Source of the DNA: Odontocerum albicorne
Taxonomy: Eukaryota > Arthropoda > Insecta > Trichoptera > Odontoceridae
Assembly (NCBI GenBank): GCA_949825065.1
Contig: OX463848.1
Location: 43,762,393-43,826,392, forward strand
Reading direction: 5' to 3'
Length of the DNA stretch: 64,000 bases
Shown here: positions 11,038 to 21,956 of the stretch, piece after piece
How the letters are laid out: every line of letters starts with the position of its first letter
Numbering within the stretch: position 1 is the stretch's first letter
Position numbers and translations under genes: made by a program
Notes under the pieces: model-generated
Database searches by the model: none
Told to the model about the DNA's origin: nothing
The model's input: the letters and a program-made list of their open reading frames with translations, nothing else

Positions 11038-11956
11038 TAGGCCTCGGCCACACAGGTAGGAGCCTCGCTTGATGCTTAGAGCTATGTTGCGAGTTAGGCG
11101 ACATTTTCTAGCTAACCAACGTACCGCATACTATCGCAGTGGCCACACTGCACGCTTCGCGCCACGTTGCACGACGATTAGTCATCGAGAGAATCTCCTA
11201 GCGAACAGACGAGTTGGTTAATTTACAAGATGGCGGAAGTGTTAATGACAGCTTTGTATAAAAGGGAGCCTTTGTGGAACCCATCGAGCAAATTATAGAA
11301 AAATATACCTGTTTAGCAGAATGTGTCCTAGTGGGACGAGATGATGATGGTTGTTGATAAATAAATAAAACACGTTAGATCGCAATGCGGAAAGAGAGAG
11401 TGTTTATTTTTATAGTAGCGTAGGTATTTATATGTTTTTGGAATGTGCACGAGAGTGCGCTCGCGATATGCTTCTGTCTCGCTTCTGTGAATGCAGAAAT
11501 GGTTTATTGTCGTATGTGGGTATATTTTATTTACGAAACTGGTGAGACAGCGTGGTGCGTTCTCTCTCTAGTATGGAATGCGGCGCGATGCTCGGCCGGC
11601 GTCAATGGTTGGCATGTGACCTTTGGACTGTTTACTATAATTTATTGAGGTATCCGAAGGTCGTTTCATCGGTCATTGACCGTATGTATGCGACAATATT
11701 CAGCGACGACCTTGGATCCCTACACCTGTAATAAAATCACTGGAATGAAGTTGCACAGAAAATAAATAAAGATGGTAAGTTGTAATGAAATTGGTTAGTT
11801 TTGAGAGTGACATCGTGTGTTGACTCAACCGCTCCCAACTGTCAAATGAATTTGTGCGTAGCACTTTGGTGTGGCCGGGCATCAAGTCACCTAGTATATG
11901 AGTCACGTAAAACCTAGCTTAGCACCTAACGAAGCACTTTGATGTGGCCTCGGCCT
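11038..11956 (+). mobile_element. Harbinger-like element with MADF exon, split by a Gypsy LTR
   Basis: Termini AGGCCTCGGCCACAC and GTGTGGCCTCGGCCT-like (GATGTGGCCTCGGCCTCAC at 11941) form an inverted repeat. Inside, ATGGCGGAAGTG at about 11231 starts a MADF-like exon: MAEVLMTALYKREPLWNPSS, then a TAG, then (after the nested LTR) VIKSL. The second copy at 46079-46540 has the same exon undisturbed. MADF/Myb-type proteins are the second gene of PIF-Harbinger transposons (family knowledge); assignment here is inference. Confidence 0.5.
11312..11724 (-). mobile_element. Gypsy solo LTR, inverted
   Basis: The minus strand starts TGTAGGGATCC and ends CTAAA. A 4-bp target duplication CCTG flanks it (11308-11311 and 11725-11728). 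It sits inside the MADF exon of the Harbinger-like element. Related LTRs: 15009, 35855, 40502, 48534, 58773. Confidence 0.85.
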
Positions 11957-12080
11957 CACAGTTTGATATCACGTATTTAAGCTTATGTGCGTCAACCTTG
12001 TTTATGAAGAACGTTTGTTGGCCTGTTACTTTAGGCAGAGACTACAATGTCTTATATGTATGTTCTTTATTTTACATCCT
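11957..12080. other. Nothing recognised
   Basis: No family signal. Confidence 0.4.
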
Positions 12081-12084
12081 GCAA

Positions 12085-12170
12085 TTCGAGGTGCATGGTC
12101 GCGTGGTAACGCACTAGACTTCCAAGCAAAAGGTCGCCAGTTCTAGCCCCAGGCTACTACCCTCGAATGA
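12085..12170 (+). repeat. tRNA-like SINE head
   Basis: GAGGTGCATGGTCGCGTGGT and GGTCGCCAGTTCTAGCCCC look like Pol III A and B boxes; same type as the copy at 3798-3880. Confidence 0.45.
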
Positions 12171-12459
12171 TACTTGTATTTTTTCCAAGTAGTATTCGGA
12201 GTGTAAGGATACCTACGTATTCGATCTTATATACTCTTTAAAAAAAAGGAACATGCCAGTGTGCTTCGGTCGTCTCACTTCAGTGTGATATGAGATCCAG
12301 TACAGCAGTGTAGCAGGTGAATTTGCTGGTGTGCAACGGATCACTAACTTATAGAAAAGAATAAAACGAAACTCTAAGGCACAACTTCTTGAAATGGCAA
12401 GAGGACCCTCGACTATGAGACCAAGCAAAAACAACTACCTGCAATATTTCAAATTCTAT

Positions 12460-13043
12460 ACTATACTAAAGAAAATGTAGCATGGTCCCTGTGACGTTTC
12501 ACAAATTTGCCCCAATACTACAACCTTGTAACGACGTTCAGTAATTTTAATTATTTTATCAACTTTAACATAAGCCTCGATTCTAATAAATAGCAAGTTA
12601 TTTAGGTAAATACATTACATTAAACTAACAATAATGGCAAATGGATACATCTTGTTACAAATTACCAAAAATATGTCAGTTTGTTCAAATCAAATAATAT
12701 TTGTTGACGTTCGTCAAAAGTCACTACGTTAGTCTGCATTGGCTAGGGATGGGGTATACGATAATTGGATTTTCGATTTTTTTAAACATAAAATTAAATG
12801 TTCGTAATGAGTATTTATTCATAGTGAATCTTGGCCTATTTAAAGATATATCGAAATCATACAACAAATTAGAAAGTCAGTATAATGAAAATTAGGAAAT
12901 AAAACGTCAGTTTAGAGAAAAACAATTTTTCGACGTATAAAAAAACGATTCAACTTGTAAAAAAAAAACGATTTTACTCCATCCCCTTGAGACATGACAT
13001 TTCAAACGTCCCACGGACCATGCTACATTTTCTTGAGTATAGT
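12460..13043. mobile_element. MITE with 29-bp terminal inverted repeats
   Basis: Ends ACTATACTAAAGAAAATG... and its inverted partner at 13015-13043 match with one mismatch (29 bp). The subterminal part (CACAAATTTGCCCC, CAACCTTGTAACGACG) is shared with the shorter element at 32474-32689. No transposase. Confidence 0.75.
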
Positions 13044-13461
13044 CCCTTTTTACTATGCACATTTTAATACTCGACTTGAGAGTGAAGGAATATTTAATTT
13101 AAATCTATCACTTGCATCGTGAGGTGCTTACGGATGATGGGGAGGTGTACTGAAATGGATAATCTCTCCAGCGAAGCGTTCTTCGCCTTCCACCCTCTAT
13201 CCAGTGCCAAGTTCAGATTGCCCCTCTGGTCCATTACACCTCATTGCTCTCTTGCAGATTCATACAGGATTTACCCCTTGCCTCACACTACCCTTCTGCG
13301 TATCATTGCTCATTGTCTACATGGCATGAAGAAACGACTCTTGATCTGAATACGAAGACATACACACTATCACTAATGCTCACACCTGAAAGACTATGAA
13401 TTATTTTTGATGGAACACTTTCATTAAATCTATCAATGAACACACACAAAATAGGTAATTC
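13044..13461. other. Unassigned, with a 76-residue open frame
   Basis: A frame at 13119-13349 contains a C/T-rich section that is not recognised. No exon borders were supported. Confidence 0.3.
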
Positions 13462-14070
13462 TTAACCCTTCCTTCCCTGTCTTGTGGAACTAGTACACAT
13501 TGCTTCTAAAAACTTTAATATCTCTATAAATATAATAAATATTGGTTTCAGATTTTAGGTATTCCTTCGTAATACATTTACGCATTGAATAAATAAATAA
13601 TATTAATAATAATTAGCACTTATCGGCCACATCAGAGATATTTTGTGAAAATCGGGAATAAATTCACTTATACAATCAAACGTGTGCCAGTGTGTGACGT
13701 AGGTATATTTATTCTAAAAACCCGCTATGGGTGAGGAATCGACGCTATTCACGTCTCACTCTACTTCGGTATATGGGAACGCAAGAAATAGAATCACAGT
13801 TCGCTCGCTTTTTCTCGCTCAGTAGCCAGCGGGCTTTCGTTCGACGTGGTCGTTTCGCCCGTTTTGTGAACGTAGGCCGATGTTTTTTTTTCATATTTTT
13901 AGCAATTAAATTTCAATTCTTATCACTTTTGACTTCAAATTTAATTAATTTAAGTGATTGGCTACGAATATTCTTATTTTTCCTATTTTAAATCGCTCAT
14001 TTTTACATGTGTATTGAATACACAACACCAGAACGGGCGGATTTTTTTAGTGCAGGAAGGGAAAGGTTAA
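13462..14070 (+). mobile_element. piggyBac-type MITE, copy C
   Basis: Full-length copy, TTAACCCTTCCTTCCCTG to GGAAGGGAAAGGTTAA, 609 bp. Confidence 0.88.
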
Positions 14071-14091
14071 GAAAACATTTAAATTAATTTT

Positions 14092-14400
14092 CGTCGTAAG
14101 TGAATCCACGAGATCATTCGTAAGTGTAAGTGAATCCCGTAAGTGAATCCACATAATTCATAGTTGTAAGTGAATTCACAAGATCATTCATAAGTGTAAG
14201 TGAATCATTCGTAAGTGTAAGTGAATCCCGTAAGTGAATCCACATAATGCATAGTTGTAAGTGAATCCACATAATGCATAGTTAATCGAGTAAGTGAATC
14301 CACATAATGCATAGTTAATCGAGTAAGTGAATCCACATAATGCATAGTTAATCGAGTAAGTGAATCCACATAATGCATAGTTGTAAGTGAATTCACAAGA
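14092..14400. repeat. Tandem array of GTAAGTGAATCC units
   Basis: Units of about 33 bp built from AAGTGAATCCACATAATGCA and TAGTTAATCGAGT, with a less regular left part. The open frame across it (TMHYVDSLTRL repeated) is a consequence of the repeat. Confidence 0.85.
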
Positions 14401-14499
14401 TCATTATAGATCTTTAAAATCAAAGGTAATAAAAAACTTCAATCGCTAGAGACACCCATTTCAAAGTAATAAAATAAAATAAGTACACGAAACACATAA

Positions 14500-14640
14500 A
14501 CTTGAAGAGGCTGATAATGCTATTTCTTATTCTTGAATAATGGCCGTGAACTGCTATATATGAAGGAGTATACGCCAGTGTCAAATGATTTTCACTTCAT
14601 AAGATCTCGTTAGTTCTATTCACATGGGATTACGATACTT
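14500..14640 (+). repeat. Dispersed repeat fragment
   Basis: TTGAATAATGGCCGTGAACT and GAAGGAGTATACGCCAGTG recur at 59250-59340. The family is not recognised. Confidence 0.4.
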
Positions 14641-14924
14641 TGAAACTCTCTTTCAACCGAACAAACTATCGTTCTTTCATCTATGGAGGAACTAAATTTA
14701 GAATCATGTTTTGAATTTTTATATCTTCAGAGGTTCAGAGACTCGCCACAAACGCTGCGCACTTTTCCCTTTCATGGGAAATGGGAGAATTTAGGGGTTG
14801 CGTTACGTTGTTATAAAATAAGTTTCCACATTTTGCTGTCAGTGCATTTATTTTTTAATGTCTTAAAAATACACGTTTTTCTACAACATTAATGGTTCTA
14901 GGTTTGCGATAAAAATAATGGTGG

Positions 14925-16078
14925 ATATATTATTTATAGTTAAGGCATTAACATTGTGGAGGTTTAAAGGCATTGTTATTTGTTTTATCAAACACTGTTT
15001 ATTCCACTTGTAGCGAGATGCTTAACTTGATACGTCGTGATGATTTTGATATGTCTTGTATTTAAAATAAATACAAAACTCAGGAATGCGGATAAAAGTG
15101 AGAGTAAATAATCAATGAATGGTCGAGTGAATAATAATGTTTATTTGTCTACAAGTAGGTATTTTATAGTTGTGCGTGAATGCGCCCGCGATATATACTT
15201 TGTCTCACTCCTGCGCGTGCCCCAGTATAGCGGATAGGATATTTATTTGCCGAAACAGCGAGACAAAGCGATGCGCTCTCCCTCTACCGTGGAATGCCGC
15301 GTAAATAATATTTGCGAGTACACCGTGTTGACGTTTCTGGTATGTGACAATTGTAGATGTCCAGAGGTTGATTCATCGGTCGTTGACCCTGTATGTTTGA
15401 CAATTTATTTAGGGACGTAGGTATTCCCTACACACTTTTTTGTAACAATATAACCCTACCGGTTTCAAGGCTTTCACCTCATCTTCAGGGGAGCACAAAC
15501 AAGACTGAATTCTGTTTGAACTGGTGCCGAGATACACTTTTCTAACGATTAACATTCGGGTTGATGACTGGGTGTAAAGGGAGGGATGAGACGATCTCGG
15601 CCAGCAGCTGGAAGAATTTTTGGGTATATGTGTTTACCAGATGTTCACCTCGATGCTCTGACTTAGAAATTTATATTGCCTCCAATCTGTCCAATTTATT
15701 TCCGTTACTACTGATATGTAAGAATTTGGCATCATCGATAGAAAATGTGTGGTTTTCACGGGAGACATTGATTAGCCATTTCAGAATAAATTAGAGGATT
15801 TGTTAAGGCGGATTTGTGTTCACGAAATCTCTTTTCAAAGGATCTTCCTGTCTTTCCTATATAGAAATTATCACAGTCAGCACATAAAAGTGTATACACA
15901 GCACTGTTGCTAAGTATTCCATTTTTGCCTTTCCCATTAAATAAGATTTTCCGGAGATTAAAATTAGTGTAAAAAGCTGGCTTTATGTGACTTGGAATCT
16001 TTTTTGGGTTATACTGTTACAAAAAAGTGGAATAAACAGTGTTTGATAAAAACAAATTATAATGGTGGATATTTTTAA
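14925..16078 (-). mobile_element. Penelope-like element with decayed GIY-YIG frame
   Basis: Begins with TTATAGTTAAGGCATTAAC and ends AAACAGTGTTTGATAAA, the two marks of this family. On the minus strand, 15640-15930 can be read as an endonuclease like that at 24187 (CADCDNFYIGKTGRSFEKRF), but stops break it downstream. An inverted hammerhead-like motif lies at about 15450-15490. A Gypsy LTR (15009-15432) is nested in it. Confidence 0.75.
15009..15432 (-). mobile_element. Gypsy solo LTR, inverted, inside Penelope element
   Basis: The minus strand starts TGTAGGGAATACC; the target duplication CACT is at 15005-15008 and 15433-15436. It splits the TATTCCACTTTTTTG of the Penelope repeat. Confidence 0.85.
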
Positions 16079-16299
16079 TACTACATATATTAAACATTAA
16101 TAATAAAGTCGGATTCTCACTTGACTGTGATTATACCGTAAGCGTTCTTGCACGAACTTTACAACGATAAACCAATGTTCAAAATATTTTAAACAGAAAA
16201 CCTAAAAATGTGATTTACGAGTAATACACCTTCAAAATAAATTAAATACGAGTATAATACAATACAAACCTTGGCTGACTTATATTTTTACTTAGGCAA

Positions 16300-16680
16300 T
16301 TCACCCTGCTGAGAGTGCTTTTTGAATTTACTTCATCTTCCACGTATGGTTTCAGGCGCAGGAGCGCTCTTGGATGGGCCAACTAGTTGCCGATATAATC
16401 TTGTACAAATCTTGGATGTATTCTGCGTACATATTCCATGGTTCAATCTTGAGTTCATGTTCCATGATCCCCGTGGGTGTACCCAAACTATTGGACTACC
16501 CTATTTATCTCTGGCCATGAGAGCTTTAATGGCATACTCTTAAGTTTCAATATTGTCCTATCGCGCTGTTGTAATTTTTGCAAGCACCTGGATCAATCTG
16601 CAGAGCACATTCTGTGGTATAGATCGTTCAGCCAGAAGAGCCATTTTGCAGCAGTGTGAGTAACACTCTCTGTATTACAC
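16300..16680 (+). pseudogene. LINE C-terminal fragment with CCHC-like knuckle
   Basis: The frame at 16477-16659 reads LSRCCNFCKHLDQSAEHILW, which fits the C-x2-C...H end of R1/I-type LINE proteins; the rest is too diverged. Confidence 0.4.
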
Positions 16681-16894
16681 AACTTATGTAGTGGTGTTGG
16701 TTTTAGAATACCACACGGTTGACTCGCGCAGAGCGCACGTTTGTATTGTTGATAAAATACTCGGTGATTAGAAAAACACTAACATGTCGAAATTAGGAGT
16801 GCGATTTTTGTCTAATGTAATGTATAATTCAAAATGTTTCGAAAGCTTAGAGTGTACTTAGTTATAACTTAAAGTTTCCTAGAATTTAAATAAT

Positions 16895-17460
16895 TAAATA
16901 TAGGTTTATTGACAGCAACATAGTACGAGTATGTACAAAATATATTTAAATAACACTTCTAAAACACATAAATTGCAGATAATACATTAAATACAGAAGC
17001 TATCAAAAGATCTGGGCTCATCTAATAACACCCCCTCGGCAAAGATACACCCCACCAATATAGGGCGAACCAAGGCACGGGGACACCAGATGTTTTTCAG
17101 CCCACACCCTTGAACACGTAGAACAAGAATATAAAAAAAACACAGAAAATAAATAGATGACAAAAAAAATACATTCAAGATAGAAGACATTAAAAGGTAC
17201 GGGCTCATCCCACAAACATTCCTCCGGCCGAGATACACCCCACCAATGTAGGGCGAGCCCGACCGCAAGGGCATCGGGGGGCTTCCATCCCACACCCCCG
17301 CATATCTAGATTAAAGAATAAATAAAATAAAAAAAAAACAAAAACGTATGGCAGAAAACAAAATAAAAAGTAAACCCACATATACCACATCAGGTTAACT
17401 GTCAGCAAGAACGAAAAAAAGAAAAGCCTCAAAGGAGTCCAAATTTTACAAAATGACAAA
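16895..17460 (-). repeat. LINE-like 3' region with internal duplication
   Basis: The minus strand has GTGGGATGAGCCCGTACCTT, GGCCGGAGGAATGT and GGGGTGTATCTCGG; most of the unit occurs twice in tandem (17000-17120 and 17190-17300). Other copies: 40320-40470 and 57780-58050. The overlapping open frames here are repeat shadows. Confidence 0.5.
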
Positions 17461-17970
17461 TGGGAAATGAAATAGTTTAAACAATATTGAAATATTTAGG
17501 CAGTAATACCTTGAAATAGTTAAGCAGTTTTTTAAGTATCACTCCATCCACTATTATTTTAAAACTTTATTATTTGGCATTGTAATTATGATATAGTACA
17601 TTAATATGTTGAATAATCTTACATTCATTTTATTTTTATGGGCAATCTAATTAAAGCTGACGAACATTTTTACTTTAGAATACTTGTACTTATGTTACTC
17701 ACACTATTGCAACTTGATTCTTCAAACTGGACGATCTATACTGCGATGATAATCGACTCAGTATTTTGTTAAGGGAACTCCACTTAACCTTACATCGGTT
17801 CATCTTCGGACCGATTGTCTACTCTGAGCAATTGGCATTGCTCTTTCTATTTCTCTTCTGGGCTCTGATTATTGTTAAAAAGGTTTGCTCCCTGGGCCTG
17901 GCAAGGTTTTCCTTAGGAAAGGCGGTGGTAGCTGATGGATTAGTGGCATTTTAGGGACTTGTGTTTCGCA
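17461..17970. other. Nothing recognised
   Basis: AT-rich; one 62-residue frame without motif. Confidence 0.4.
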
Positions 17971-17974
17971 TAGA

Positions 17975-18340
17975 AGGATGAGGTTCTTAGAATAAAAGTC
18001 GTCGAGATCAAGATAAGCAAAGAGAGAAAGTTTATTGAGAGCGTATGTATTTATAATGTATAGAGCGGCGCAGAACATGTCGCCGTCTCGCTTCGCCGGA
18101 CACATGGTTATTGTCACGTGTTCCATATACATTTCATACTACGGTCTGTAGGAGAGGCAAGAGATATGTCGGCGTCTCACTCTCACTGTTCGCTACTAGT
18201 GAGTTCAATGACCGCGCGGCGACCTTCGCCCAGCGCCGTCTCGCATTCCTTGCAGAGCGAGTTCATTGACCAAGCGGCCAAAGATCGCCTCATTGGGTTC
18301 AGTGACCGTACGCACGGTCGCTACAGCGTTATGAAATAGT
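17975..18340 (-). mobile_element. Diverged Gypsy LTR, inverted
   Basis: Shares with the other LTRs the stretch GCAAAGAGAGAAAGTTTATT, the CGCCGTCTCGCTTC type motif, and GTTCAGTGACCGTACGCACG near its end. Borders are not clear. Confidence 0.5.
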
Positions 18341-18697
18341 TGTATTTTGCAGAAATTTCTTATTCTCGAAGAATCCAGCAGTGTCTTACATGATTTTCTA
18401 GGAGTTAAGTTAACGATGTTAAACTGAACATACCATTGAACCTACGTAGTGCAACATTCAGGTGCCATCTGCCTTTCTTGTATGTGCGTTTTAGGTCCAC
18501 GCTTGATCGTAGCACTCACGTGTCTTGCTGCGAGTATTCTAATGTCATCTCACAGTTGATCCAATGCCAGTTCGTGACTGTGAATACGTAGAAATACAGT
18601 TTTGCTTCCCCGCTTAACAGAAGAGGTATATCATATATATACATTTGAAACAAGTTGAAAAAAGAATGCCTTAGAATATATCAAAAATGCTCTATAC

Positions 18698-19534
18698 CAG
18701 GCGTGGGGAAATGCGGCTCTTCTTTGGGTTAAATGCGGCTCCCAATGGATCTTATAAAAAAATAGATACTTTAATCTCCATTATACTTGTATTTTTGCGA
18801 TTTTCCTTTCTAAATGTTGTAAGTGACGTTTTTTTTACGTCGTCCTTTACTGTCCATGCAGTGAGACTCTGGAATCAGTTACTAACCAATATAAGACTCG
18901 CTCCGTCCTTGGCATGCTTTAAGAAGCGACTGAAAAAACACTTAATTTCTAGTCAGTAAAATAACGTGTTTCATTCCTTATATGAAAAATAATGTTCGGG
19001 TGATTGTCCGTCTGTGTGTGATTCATGGGCATGGGCATGCTCACGTTTGTGTTTATTGATTTCGTAGGGATGGATAGTCATTTGAATGATTTATGCGACC
19101 ATGTAACTTGCTTCATTTACTTTTGTCTGGATGGTTGGAAGAGATTGCCGCCTGGCAATAAGCCCGCCAGATTGTATTGCAATAAAAGTGTTAAATAAAT
19201 AAATAAATAAGTGACAAGATGCACATGTATGAATGCAACTGTCAAAGATGCGAGTATTGTTGTATACGTGTGTGCTGTGATTTCAATATGTAGGGTACGC
19301 GCGCATCTCCTGCCTCTTTATGTGCGCAAACCATATTCTGCGCTATTTTAATATTTACTTATATGTGTATTTTTTATACTTAATATAGCAATTAAGATTT
19401 GGGTAGAATATGTAATAAAATAGAATTTATGTATTTAATACTACTGTACGTGAGAACGTGACTATGGTGTGGCTCTTTAAATGTATGAAAATCCAGAATG
19501 TGGCTCTCGTTGACCTTGTGTATGTCCACCCCTG
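18698..19534. mobile_element. hAT-type MITE with nested LINE
   Basis: Ends CAGGCGTGGGGAAATGCGGC and GTATGTCCACCCCTG; a perfect 8-bp target duplication CTCTATAC (18690-18697 and 19535-19542). A second copy is at 57142-57594. The nested LINE piece is at 18828-19207. Confidence 0.88.
18828..19207 (+). pseudogene. 5'-truncated LINE copy nested in hAT MITE
   Basis: Flanked by TAAGTGAC on both sides (18820-18827 and 19208-19215). It encodes only the last residues of ORF2 (FTSSFTVHAVRLWNQLLTNI, ACFKKRLKKHLISSQ, stop), then the UTR with GGAAGAGATTGCCGCCTGGC and an AAATAAATAA tail. Confidence 0.85.
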
Positions 19535-19542
19535 CTCTATAC

Positions 19543-20164
19543 CATTGTTTTAATATTTTTATCAATTTGATTTATTTTACCCGTGTTTGGGTCAGTTAAG
19601 TCCAGTGGCGTTGCAAAGATTTTCCCTAAAACAGAACACAAAATCTACGCCCGTTTCCAAAAACGATATGCTTAGTGTCGTTTGGGAATAAGGAGGAAGG
19701 CCAACTCTCAAAACAAAGCCTTAATATGCATTTCAGTAAATAGCCTTTTTTTGCATACATCATCAATAATTATATTCCTTTTTTAATATATTTCAATTGT
19801 GTTACTTATACTACATACATATTAAAAGAAATATTTCATTCAAAAGCTAAAAATGTTAAAAAAATCAGCATCAATTCCAGTTTCATTGTTTCAAATTTCA
19901 ACTTGTTTCCATGTCATAAGTAGAAGCGATAACAAAAACTACAGATATTATTTGGAATTACTATTAAAATAGCATCACACCAAGAGAGCGTAACAATATT
20001 AAGAGCTTTAAAGCGCCTCCTTAGTCCTATGCGACTGATTAAGTTTCAAATATCGAATTTTGTCTATATTGTTTAGTATTTTGTTACGCCCTTGTCATAT
20101 TTTATAAGTATGCCCTTTTAAAAATTAAGTTATATAAGAAAATAAAAAAGTTTTTATAACTTTC
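19543..20164. other. Nothing recognised
   Basis: AT-rich, no open frame or repeat unit assigned. Confidence 0.4.
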
Positions 20165-20262
20165 AGTTGTATTAAATCTTTCGGAGTCTTATACCGCGTG
20201 ATTTCGCTTATGGTGCCGACGTTTCGAAAATGTTAAGTTATCATCTTCAGTTTTTTTTTTTG
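20165..20262 (-). repeat. Penelope-like terminal fragment with hammerhead-like motif
   Basis: On the minus strand: CTGAAGATGATAAC, then TTTTCGAAACGTCGGCACC. CTGANGA and GAAAC with this spacing resemble the core of a hammerhead ribozyme; stem III and the cleavage triplet are not evident. It differs from the main Penelope family of this window. Confidence 0.3.
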
Positions 20263-20265
20263 TTA

Positions 20266-20798
20266 AGGGTCTTTCAAATTGAGCGTTTTTTTCAATTCTT
20301 GGATAAAACACAGGTGGCGTTGCGAACTTGCCTGGGTATTGTGACATTTAACAAGTGTAATGTATGACATTTATAAAAATGGAGTCGTATAAAATACAAC
20401 GGGTTCAAATTGAGAATTATTTTATGTATTGTAATCTCCAGAAACGGTGATGTTAATTGGCCACCCAGTTGGACTATTTTCTCTCGGGTTTCGTGAAAAG
20501 CCAAGTCTATAAGAATGTCCCCCGATCAATTCCTGAGCTGAAGGACGAAATTATTCGCGTTATTGGTGAGTTAGAACCGCAATTATGCCAAAATGTTATC
20601 GAATTTTTTGACAAAAGAGTGGACATCTGTGGGGATGCGAGATGTGGATATTTGATAGATATATTTTTTTGTGTTTAAATGCCATACATTATACTTCAAT
20701 GACTAATACAAAGTTTTTTGAAATCAAAGCAAATTGTGTGTTGTATTCAAGAATTTTAAAAAATTCAATTAAAAAAAACGCTCAATTTGAAAGACCCT
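20266..20798 (+). mobile_element. Internally deleted mariner element
   Basis: Perfect terminal inverted repeats of about 30 bp (AGGGTCTTTCAAATTGAGCG... and its reverse at the other end). It retains the transposase C-terminus at 20457-20678: QLDYFLSGFVKSQVYKNVPR, LKDEIIRVIGELEPQLCQNV and FFDKRVDICGDA, with the third acidic residue of the catalytic triad in LDYFLSG. The N-terminal and central parts are missing. Confidence 0.85.
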
Positions 20799-20845
20799 AT
20801 AGTTAAATTACGCGGTACAAGTACAACACTCCAAGAGACCTTATA

Positions 20846-21609
20846 TTGGGTGTTAACATAAGTTGTGTCCGTTTTTTTTTTTCAAATTTAAAAATGAGCA
20901 CCAAAAGTAAAACAAAATGGTCAATGTTATACGTCATTCGAAAGAAAATTTTCTGTTCTACAAGATATTGTGTTTGCTTTTACGTTACATATATTATTTT
21001 ATATGATTACAAGCCTTCAAAATGGAATGTCAATTGTCGACAATTGATTTTTGTTGTTTTTACTCAAAAATGTGGAACCCAAGCGCTGAACTTCTGGACT
21101 TTTCCCATTGACTTAAGATGGCGGTATACAGTCATGTGACTACAATTCATCTGCTCAGCCAATTCTACGGTGGTTCGAAGGGGATCTTCATGAATAATAT
21201 GGTTTAAGCGGTCCTCATCGAAGTCCCCTGGTCGTCCGGAACGCTACATGTCTTTCAGGTCGAAATTACCGTCATTGAAACGCAAAACCATCGACGACCT
21301 GTCCTTTCATTCATGGCACCTCCACCGTACACTTCGCAAATATCGCGAGCAGCTTTGGCAGCTTTATTCCCTCGATTGAACGTGAACAGAAGGAGGTGTC
21401 GAAAATGCTCACTTTCGTCTACTTGACATTCCATTTTGAAGGCTTGTAATCAAATAAAATAATATATGTAACGTAAAAGCAAACACATTATCTTGTAGAA
21501 CAGAAAATTTTCTTTCGAATGACGTATAACCTTTACCATTTTGTTTTACTTTTGGTGCTCATTTTTAAATTTGAAAAAAAAAACGGACACAACTCTTGTT
21601 AACACCTTA
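20846..21609 (-). mobile_element. mariner element with long (about 190 bp) inverted repeats
   Basis: Left arm 20846-21035 and right arm 21423-21609 are inverted copies (TTGTGTCCG..., AATGAGCACCAAAAGTAAAA...). The centre on the minus strand encodes a decayed N-terminal HTH of a mariner transposase: EHFRHLLLFTFNRGNKAAKA, ARDICEVYGGGAMNERT, RSGRPGDFDEDRLNHIIHED. A frameshift and stops are present. TA flanks both ends. Confidence 0.8.
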
Positions 21610-21700
21610 TACAAAAGATATGTAGAATGATGAAAGCCTCAAAACATAGTTATACTTTAACTTTACTTTCTTAATTATTTTTTCCTTAATATTCTTTTTT

Positions 21701-21956
21701 TTAATTCTGTGAAGGCAGCTGACCAACAGAGCGCAACTGTTGACGGCTCCCAAAGAACTTGTGGTAAACAGCCTCAGCGATCATGACCAGTGCGGCGAGT
21801 GCTTGGCCCACCGCGAGTAAGCGGAACGCAGGGCCGCTGTCCACTAATCCTACACTGACGAAGAGCGAGCCGCTACCGGCAGCGCAGCGCGGCTTGCGCG
21901 TGTACAGTCGCCAGTTCTCACGATGCTGTAGTCCGGACTCCTGAAGTCGTCGGAAC
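21701..21956 (-). CDS. Ir75: IR75 exon I (S2 end, TM3, stop)
   Basis: Acceptor CACGCGCAG|GTTCCG, phase 2, and a TAA stop at 21701-21703. It encodes RRLQESGLQHRENWRLYTRK, PRC, a Gly/Ser stretch, and a terminal helix (PAFRLLAVGQALAALVMIAE) with a short basic tail. The exon is GC-rich. A poly-T tract and ATTCTTT follow the stop, and no canonical AATAAA was assigned. Confidence 0.93.

Noticed and set aside
12085..12170. Possible tRNA gene
   Set aside because: Box A and B look-alikes but no acceptor stem or clean anticodon arm; recurrent copies point to SINEs.
14205..14423. Repeat protein frame (TMHYVDSLTRL units)
   Set aside because: A direct result of the 33-bp tandem array; unit length is a multiple of three by chance.
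16987..17459. Three overlapping minus-strand frames of 84-102 residues
   Set aside because: They arise from a tandemly duplicated LINE-like 3' region; three frames over the same bases and repeat copies elsewhere argue against a gene.
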